A stretch of DNA of 64,000 nucleotides from an uncultured Schlesneria sp. (GTDB lineage: Bacteria > Planctomycetota > Planctomycetia > Planctomycetales > Planctomycetaceae), in the NCBI GenBank assembly GCA_903904835.1, contig CAIVEI010000128.1, positions 62,001 through 126,000 on the forward strand. The letters run 5' to 3'. Positions 59,258-64,000 of this stretch are shown one piece after another. The notes beneath the pieces were generated by a model. It was not told the DNA's origin. It made no database searches and was given only the letters and a program-made list of their open reading frames with translations. The stretch's first letter is position 1. Each line of letters starts with the position of its first letter. A program made the translations under genes and the position numbers.

Positions 59258-62023
59258 TTATATCTGTGTCGCGGGACTTGTCTGCGGCAAAGCATCGGAT
59301 ACTTGTGAACTACAAGGAATCGAAATCGAATGTTGAGCCGCATCGTGATCAAGCAACTTTAGTACGATCCTCATCCAGACCATGCTGTTTTGAGGGTTGG
59401 CGATATCGAAGTGATCCAAGTGATCAGGTGCGTTGTGGATATGAAGTGATGGCTTCGCGATTTGTTTCAAACGCTCCAAGCTCCCTTCATAATAGAGCCG
59501 CGTTTTGATCAGATGCACCTCATGAGTCAGCGTGTCTGAAACTTGATATCTGCGAGAGTTCTCTCTTAAGAATGCCTCCAGATACTCCCAGCGATCATCT
59601 ACTGCGATGTCTTGATCGGGAGATGTTCGACTGCTGATCATCAGATTTTTCACTCTGCCGACGGTTGATTTGTAAAATGCGCGCGAATACTCACGAAAGT
59701 TTTGCGAAAAATCTCGATTCATGAGTTCATTGATTTTTCTTGCGACTTTTTGGTTGATCGTTTCATCTTTGGTTGACCAAAGTGGTGGTTCCAGCAGAAC
59801 GAGTTTGATGCCGTAAGTGTTTTTCTTCGTGAGTTGCAGGGCAATTTCAATTGCCAGCGTGGCTCCATAGGAATGACCACAAAGCAGCAGATTTCCGGAT
59901 GGGATTTCGCTGGACAATTCCTGAGCATGGATTGCGGCGTGAGCCTTGAGTCCCAGGTGTTTTGGTGGCCAGACATGCAGCCCATCCAGTTTTAGCCACC
60001 AGACGGGAATATCGGGCGGAAGTATTTCGAGGGGCGCTCGCAACTTCGCTCCCACAACCACAAGATGAGTGTTGCTTGTGCCGGGGCGAATCAATTCCAG
60101 ATATTCGCCGCGTTGTGAAATCTCGGAAGCCTGGGCAGAATCTGACAGAGATTCGGCCAACTCCGCGACGGTCGCGTGTCGAAATAGATCCGCAACGTTG
60201 ACGCTTATTCCGGACGATGATTTGATCGCATCGACGACCCTGATCGCCAGCAATGAATCCCCGCCAATCTCGAAGAAATTGTCACGAACACCGACTTGAT
60301 CGACACCCAAGGCGCTGCTCCAAACTCTGGCCAGCATTTCCTCCATCGGAGTCCGGGGTGGTACAAAAGAATCCTCGCGGTCGGGCGTTGTCATTTCTGG
60401 TTGCGGCAATGCGGATTTATCAACTTTGCCATTGGGGGTCAGGGGCATCGAGTCGAGGAATACCAGACGCGATGGAAGCATGTATTCCGGTAGTCCTTTC
60501 CGGAGTTCGACGAGCAGGTTCTGGGCAGTCACCGCGTGGTCTTGACGAATCACGAGGTAGGCAACAATTTGCTTGTTTCCAGCAGAGGCTTCACGCACGA
60601 TCACGGCACTTGACTGCACAGCCGGATATTCCGCGAGTTTCGCCTCAATCTCCCCCAGCTCGATACGGAAACCGCGGATCTTCACCTGACTGTCGATTCG
60701 TCCGAGGTATTCGAGTGTTCCGTCAGTTCGATAACGTGCGAGATCACCTGAGTTGTACATTCGAGCGTCAGTCTCGCTGGAGAACGGGTCTGGCACAAAT
60801 TTCTGTTTCGTCAGCTCCGGACGATTCCAATACCCTCGGGCCACACCCGCCCCGCCGATGTAAAGCTCTCCCTTCTCTCCTTGTGGGACGGGATTCATCT
60901 GGCTGTCCAAAACGTACAGTTGCGTATTCGCAATGGGTCTCCCAATGGGAACAGATCCATTTCGAGGATCGTCGGGGCGGACTTCGTATACACAACAGCC
61001 GACGACGGTCTCAGTCGGTCCATACTCGTTAATGAGGCGTGTTTTTGGAGCGTCATCGCGCCATCGCTGCAGACTTTCGGCCGAGAGATTTTCACCACCA
61101 ATTACGAACAAGTTGGCCAGTTCCGCTGCCTCGAATGGCTTTAGCTGCTCGGCCAACAATGCGAGATGAGCCGGGGTGATCTTCACCAGGCTGCGCCCCT
61201 TTTTTCGACGAAGCGCAGCGAGCAGGTTCAGGCCTCCGATCTCTTCGGGAAGAAGTTCGACACTCCCGCCTGCGATCAGTGGGACCCAGAGAGCCGTAAC
61301 GGTCAAGTCGAAAGCAATGGATGAGTGAAGCGGGACGGATTCCCCGACACCCGCCGAATATTCCGCAGCGGCCCAAACGACATAGTTCACCAACCCACCG
61401 TGGGTCACCATGACTCCCTTTGGGTTTCCGGTCGATCCCGACGTGTACATCACATATGCCAGATCTTTTGGACTCAGGGCGATCTGAGGAGCTTCAGAAG
61501 TCTGACTGACGAACAACGACGGGTCAGAATCGATGCAAATCGAGCGGCGATCGATCCCTGCGAACAAATGAAGCTGTCGAACGCTCGTCAGTACGATCGT
61601 GGCCTCTGAGTCCGTCAGCATGTAATTGAGTCGCTCTGGGGGATTCATCGGGTCTAGTGGCACGTAGGCACCGCCTGCCTTCCAGACTCCGAGTAGCGCA
61701 ACAACTAATTCCGCAGAACGTTCGATGCAGACGCCAATCAAACTGTCTGCCTCGACGCCATTTTTACGCAGCACGTTAGCGACTTGATTGGCGCGTACAT
61801 CGAGTTCACTGTAAGTGACGTATTTCCCTTCGAACTCGACTGCGATGGCGTGCGGGGTCCGATGTACCTGTTCTTCGAATAACCGATGCACGCACTTGTC
61901 GCGAGGATAGTCACGCTCGGTCTGGTTCCATTCGACAAGAATCTTGTGGCGTTCTTCAGGAGTCATTTTCAGTGCGTCAATGCATGCATCAGGTTCTTGT
62001 GACGGATTGTTATTGATCGTCAT
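59258..62023 (-). CDS. Short NRPS: adenylation - peptidyl carrier - thioesterase
   Basis: 921 residues from the ATG at 62023 with AAAGG upstream. Adenylation domain about 20-545: TYSELDVRANQVA, YTSGSTGNPKGVM, NEYGPTETVVG, YNSGDLARYRTDG, GRIDSQVKIRGFRIELGEIE and NGKVDKSAL. Carrier domain about 560-635 with pantetheinylated S590 in IGGDSLLAIR. Thioesterase about 640-900 with S718 in GHSYG. There is no condensation domain. The eight-residue pocket, read against GrsA positions, is D-L-T-K-V-G-E-V-G-K, one residue from the Asn code DLTKLGEVGK, so Asn (or Asp) is the predicted substrate. It could release an activated amino acid or act with partners in trans. A terminator-like hairpin lies in its leader. 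Confidence 0.9.
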   Translation of the reverse strand: MTINNNPSQEPDACIDALKMTPEERHKILVEWNQTERDYPRDKCVHRLFEEQVHRTPHAIAVEFEGKYVTYSELDVRANQVANVLRKNGVEADSLIGVCIERSAELVVALLGVWKAGGAYVPLDPMNPPERLNYMLTDSEATIVLTSVRQLHLFAGIDRRSICIDSDPSLFVSQTSEAPQIALSPKDLAYVMYTSGSTGNPKGVMVTHGGLVNYVVWAAAEYSAGVGESVPLHSSIAFDLTVTALWVPLIAGGSVELLPEEIGGLNLLAALRRKKGRSLVKITPAHLALLAEQLKPFEAAELANLFVIGGENLSAESLQRWRDDAPKTRLINEYGPTETVVGCCVYEVRPDDPRNGSVPIGRPIANTQLYVLDSQMNPVPQGEKGELYIGGAGVARGYWNRPELTKQKFVPDPFSSETDARMYNSGDLARYRTDGTLEYLGRIDSQVKIRGFRIELGEIEAKLAEYPAVQSSAVIVREASAGNKQIVAYLVIRQDHAVTAQNLLVELRKGLPEYMLPSRLVFLDSMPLTPNGKVDKSALPQPEMTTPDREDSFVPPRTPMEEMLARVWSSALGVDQVGVRDNFFEIGGDSLLAIRVVDAIKSSSGISVNVADLFRHATVAELAESLSDSAQASEISQRGEYLELIRPGTSNTHLVVVGAKLRAPLEILPPDIPVWWLKLDGLHVWPPKHLGLKAHAAIHAQELSSEIPSGNLLLCGHSYGATLAIEIALQLTKKNTYGIKLVLLEPPLWSTKDETINQKVARKINELMNRDFSQNFREYSRAFYKSTVGRVKNLMISSRTSPDQDIAVDDRWEYLEAFLRENSRRYQVSDTLTHEVHLIKTRLYYEGSLERLKQIAKPSLHIHNAPDHLDHFDIANPQNSMVWMRIVLKLLDHDAAQHSISIPCSSQVSDALPQTSPATQI

Positions 62024-62896
62024 CCGTTAAACCTTTTGCAAAACTTGTTGGGTTTTCAAAAAAACTCCATACGGGAAACCTACTCCCGTATGAAGCAAAC
62101 TGTTGTGACCTGACACCAAAGTTAAATCGCGTTCCTGTTCACGTAAAACGGAAATTCAATCACCACGTTCCAGAGCTCGCTCCAGACGACCATCTTCAAA
62201 AAACGATCGACCCGTTTGCAGATTACCAGGCGTAATACGTAAATTTGTTTGCAATTCGAGTTTGGGAATAAATTCGAGTTCAAACCCGCGTTTCAACCGA
62301 AAAATGATCCAAAAATCAAACGCGAAGAGTTCTCATCGATCTTGTTAACTACACTTCTGCACATCGTGATGACGGTTAGTATTGAATTCCACCTAAGCAG
62401 CCGTCAATCTCGTTCTCACCTGAAGTTTGGCAACCTTGTCCACAGTCAACGACGATTAACCTGTGAACAGTGTTATAACAAATATACGTTGTGAAAACGA
62501 CTGAAGGCAACGAGGTGAAGTGTTCTTGTGTTCATGTTTCGTGTTACTGAGTCTTTGTTAACTTGGGCTGGAATTGATCTCGTATGCTGGCGTCTGCAAC
62601 TGTCCGATTCTGTTGTTGTTCATCAGCAACGGTTTATGTCGCCCGAAACTAATTCTTCCCTGGTGACTCGCATCGAAAGAATTGCTTCTTTTAATTTTCA
62701 TTGGGCTGAATCATGCTCGTCACAGCTCACTTTGTCTGATCCATCAGCATCAATGTGTCGGGCACTTTCTGCCAATTTTGCTGACCACCAGCATCCCAGA
62801 GAATTCAGTGATCGCGCATTTTTTGTTGTCGCGCAGTTTGATGAACTGAATTACAAACCTGGCGTCGTCGGCGACTCTGTCCAAAACATGACAGGC
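62024..62896. other. Intergenic region between tandem NRPS genes
   Basis: 873 bases between the stop of the second NRPS gene and the start of the first. It is AT-richer than its neighbours. It contains the terminator-like hairpin at 62068-62092 and one doubtful plus-strand open frame at 62528-62950. No RNA gene is recognised. Confidence 0.5.
62058..62092 (-). terminator. Terminator-like hairpin in the NRPS leader (possible attenuator)
   Basis: On the minus strand, CATACGGGA pairs with TCCCGTATG (9 bp, loop of 7), then GAG and seven T residues. It ends only 35 bases before the NRPS start codon at 62023. A full intrinsic terminator directly in front of a gene suggests either attenuation or the end of a transcript from the second NRPS gene. 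An upstream segment TTCCGT could pair with ACGGGA by wobble and compete. Confidence 0.6.
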
Positions 62897-62950
62897 TCAT
62901 CTCTGGCCCGACGTCGAACTCGGATGGTGTCTCGCGTCGTGATCAATTAA
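62528..62950 (+). CDS. Doubtful hypothetical protein
   Basis: 140 residues from a GTG start with a GAGGTGAAG stretch before it. The 3' end overlaps the antisense NRPS gene by 54 bases. No signal peptide, no known family. The segment GIDLVCWRLQLSDSVVV followed by FMSPET faintly recalls the start of Sfp-type phosphopantetheinyl transferases, an enzyme the NRPS carriers would need, but the later motifs of that family are absent. It may be chance or a decayed gene. Confidence 0.22.
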   Translation: MFMFRVTESLLTWAGIDLVCWRLQLSDSVVVHQQRFMSPETNSSLVTRIERIASFNFHWAESCSSQLTLSDPSASMCRALSANFADHQHPREFSDRAFFVVAQFDELNYKPGVVGDSVQNMTGSSLARRRTRMVSRVVIN

Positions 62951-64000
62951 CTGCAGCACGATATCCATCCAAACCATACTGTTCTGCGGGTCGGCCATCT
63001 CGTAGTGATCCAAATGCTCAGGTGTCGAGTGGATATGAAGTGAATGCTTGGCGCTTTGTTTCAATCGTTCGAAGCTCACTTTATCATAGTACCGTGTTTT
63101 GATCAGATGAACGTCCAGAGCCGTTGTGTCCGGCAGTTGAAATGCTCCGGCATTCTGTTTTAAGAACGGCTCCATATACACCCAGCGATCATCGATGGCG
63201 ATCTCTTGATCTGAAGGAGTTCGAGCGCTGATGATCAGATTCTTAACTCGTCCGATGGTTGATTTGTAAAACGCCCGCGAAACTTCTCGAACGTTTCGTA
63301 AATGATCTCGATTCTTGAACTCTTTGAGTTTCCGTTTGACTTTTTTGATGATCGGTTCTTGTCGAGTGGACCAAAGTGGTGGTTCCAGCAGGATGAGTTT
63401 GATATCGTGTTTTTCCAGCTGCATGAGTTGCTGGGCAATTCCAATTGCCAGCACGCCACCGTAGGAATGACCGCAAAGTAAAATTGTTCCCGACGGAATT
63501 GCGTTGGACAATTCCTGAGCATGGATTTCGGCTTGAGTCTTGAGATCCAGGTGTTTTGGTGGCCAGACATGCAGGCCATCCAGCTTCAGCCACCAGACAG
63601 GAATTTCGGGTGGAAGCACTTCGAGGGGGACTCGTAATTTGGCGCCAACAATCACAAGATGAGTACTGCCTTTGCCGGGGCGAATTGATTCGAGGTATTG
63701 GTCGCGATTCGAAACATTCGAAGAAATAACAGGATCGGATAGAGATCTGGCCAGCTCTGCAACGGTCGCGTGCCGAAAGAGATCCGCGACCTTGATCGTT
63801 ATTTCAGATGACGATTTAATCGCATCAACGACGCGGACCGCCAGCAACGAATGCCCACCCAGCTCAAAGAAATTGTCGTCGACGCTGATTGGTTGGAGGT
63901 TTAAGACGCGACTCCATGCCGACGCAATGATTTCTTCAACCCTGTTACGTGGTAGAACAATTGATCGTTCTCGGTTAAGTGATGGCGATTGCGGCAAGGG
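62897..64000 (-). CDS. Second NRPS gene: peptidyl carrier and thioesterase end (partial, 5' end outside window)
   Basis: About 367 residues are visible and the frame is open at base 64000, where the text reads as the end of an adenylation domain linker (LPQSPSLN, matching ALPQPEM of the first gene). The carrier domain has FFELGGHSLLAVR with the Ser attachment site, in which the usual Asp before Ser is His. The thioesterase carries GHSYGG and the same order of segments (VWWLKLDGLHVWPPKHL, LEPPLWS, AIDDRW, HLIKTR) as the first gene; by eye about two thirds of residues agree. It is the upstream member of a tandem paralogous pair. Confidence 0.88.
   Translation of the reverse strand, partial: PLPQSPSLNRERSIVLPRNRVEEIIASAWSRVLNLQPISVDDNFFELGGHSLLAVRVVDAIKSSSEITIKVADLFRHATVAELARSLSDPVISSNVSNRDQYLESIRPGKGSTHLVIVGAKLRVPLEVLPPEIPVWWLKLDGLHVWPPKHLDLKTQAEIHAQELSNAIPSGTILLCGHSYGGVLAIGIAQQLMQLEKHDIKLILLEPPLWSTRQEPIIKKVKRKLKEFKNRDHLRNVREVSRAFYKSTIGRVKNLIISARTPSDQEIAIDDRWVYMEPFLKQNAGAFQLPDTTALDVHLIKTRYYDKVSFERLKQSAKHSLHIHSTPEHLDHYEMADPQNSMVWMDIVLQLIDHDARHHPSSTSGQR

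Noticed and set aside
62249-62494. 81-residue plus-strand frame
   Set aside because: No ribosome site, no recognised features, and AT-rich intergenic context.
1-64000. tRNA, rRNA, CRISPR arrays, transposases or integrases
   Set aside because: Searched by eye for cloverleaf-like stems, repeat-spacer arrays and typical transposase motifs; none was convincing. The short repeats seen do not have regular spacers.

Overview
The window reads as chromosome of a free-living member of the Planctomycetota. The evidence is a set of lineage-typical families: DUF1549/DUF1553 (PSCyt/PSD) and DUF1501 proteins with twin-arginine leaders, PEP-CTERM surface proteins, an ECF sigma factor beside a zinc-finger Ser/Thr kinase, lipoproteins and secreted proteins of unknown function, and GC-rich hairpin repeats in the intergenic gaps. 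No rRNA, tRNA, CRISPR array, integrase or transposase was recognised. A genus cannot be named from the sequence alone.

Layout. 1-3.7 kb (minus): a two-gene signalling operon, a REC-GHKL response regulator followed by a hybrid histidine kinase cut by the left edge. 4.2-5.1 kb: a TIM-barrel sugar phosphate isomerase/epimerase. 5.4-8.2 kb: a probable nitrosative-stress module (Rrf2/NsrR-like regulator, divergent hybrid cluster protein, protoglobin). 8.4-12.3 kb: two PEP-CTERM proteins, a possible PEP-CTERM relic, a nucleoside deaminase, a small secreted protein and a membrane-anchored pentapeptide-repeat protein. 12.7-23.4 kb (plus): a secreted PA-M28-PDZ peptidase, an FGE-like lipoprotein, a DUF1549/1553-DUF1501 operon and an 890-residue secreted hydrolase. 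23.4-25.7 kb (minus): tdh and rlmN. 26.3-35.0 kb (plus): a C26 amidotransferase homologue without its cysteine, a three-domain MFS-acyltransferase-AMP ligase fusion, a free-standing copy of its ligase domain, a small conserved protein and a MutL/GlmL-type ATPase. 35.2-44.6 kb: MoxR ATPase, M50 protease, SMP-30 lactonase, STAS protein, LOG protein, an Nramp-like transporter with altered metal site, a DUF2156 protein, a Gfo/Idh/MocA oxidoreductase and a small lipoprotein with a secreted heme-motif protein. 46.4-54.9 kb: ECF sigma factor, ZAS-kinase and a 1,890-residue repeat protein bracketed by inverted copies of an intergenic element. 55.2-59.1 kb: outer-membrane-type lipoprotein, DUF1501 and a TPR-like secreted protein. 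59.3-64.0 kb (minus): two tandem short NRPS genes ending in PCP-thioesterase, the second cut by the right edge.

The most interesting points are: (i) a composite two-hairpin intergenic element in four copies whose variable stem changes on both arms together, two copies facing each other around the giant gene; (ii) the ECF/ZAS-kinase/giant secretin-N repeat protein neighbourhood; (iii) A-PCP-TE NRPS genes with an Asn-like specificity code and a terminator-like hairpin just in front of the start codon; (iv) proteins that keep a fold but have lost a key residue (C26 Cys to Gly, GHKL N-box Asn to Tyr, Nramp without DPGN); (v) release of a ligase domain from a fusion by tandem duplication.
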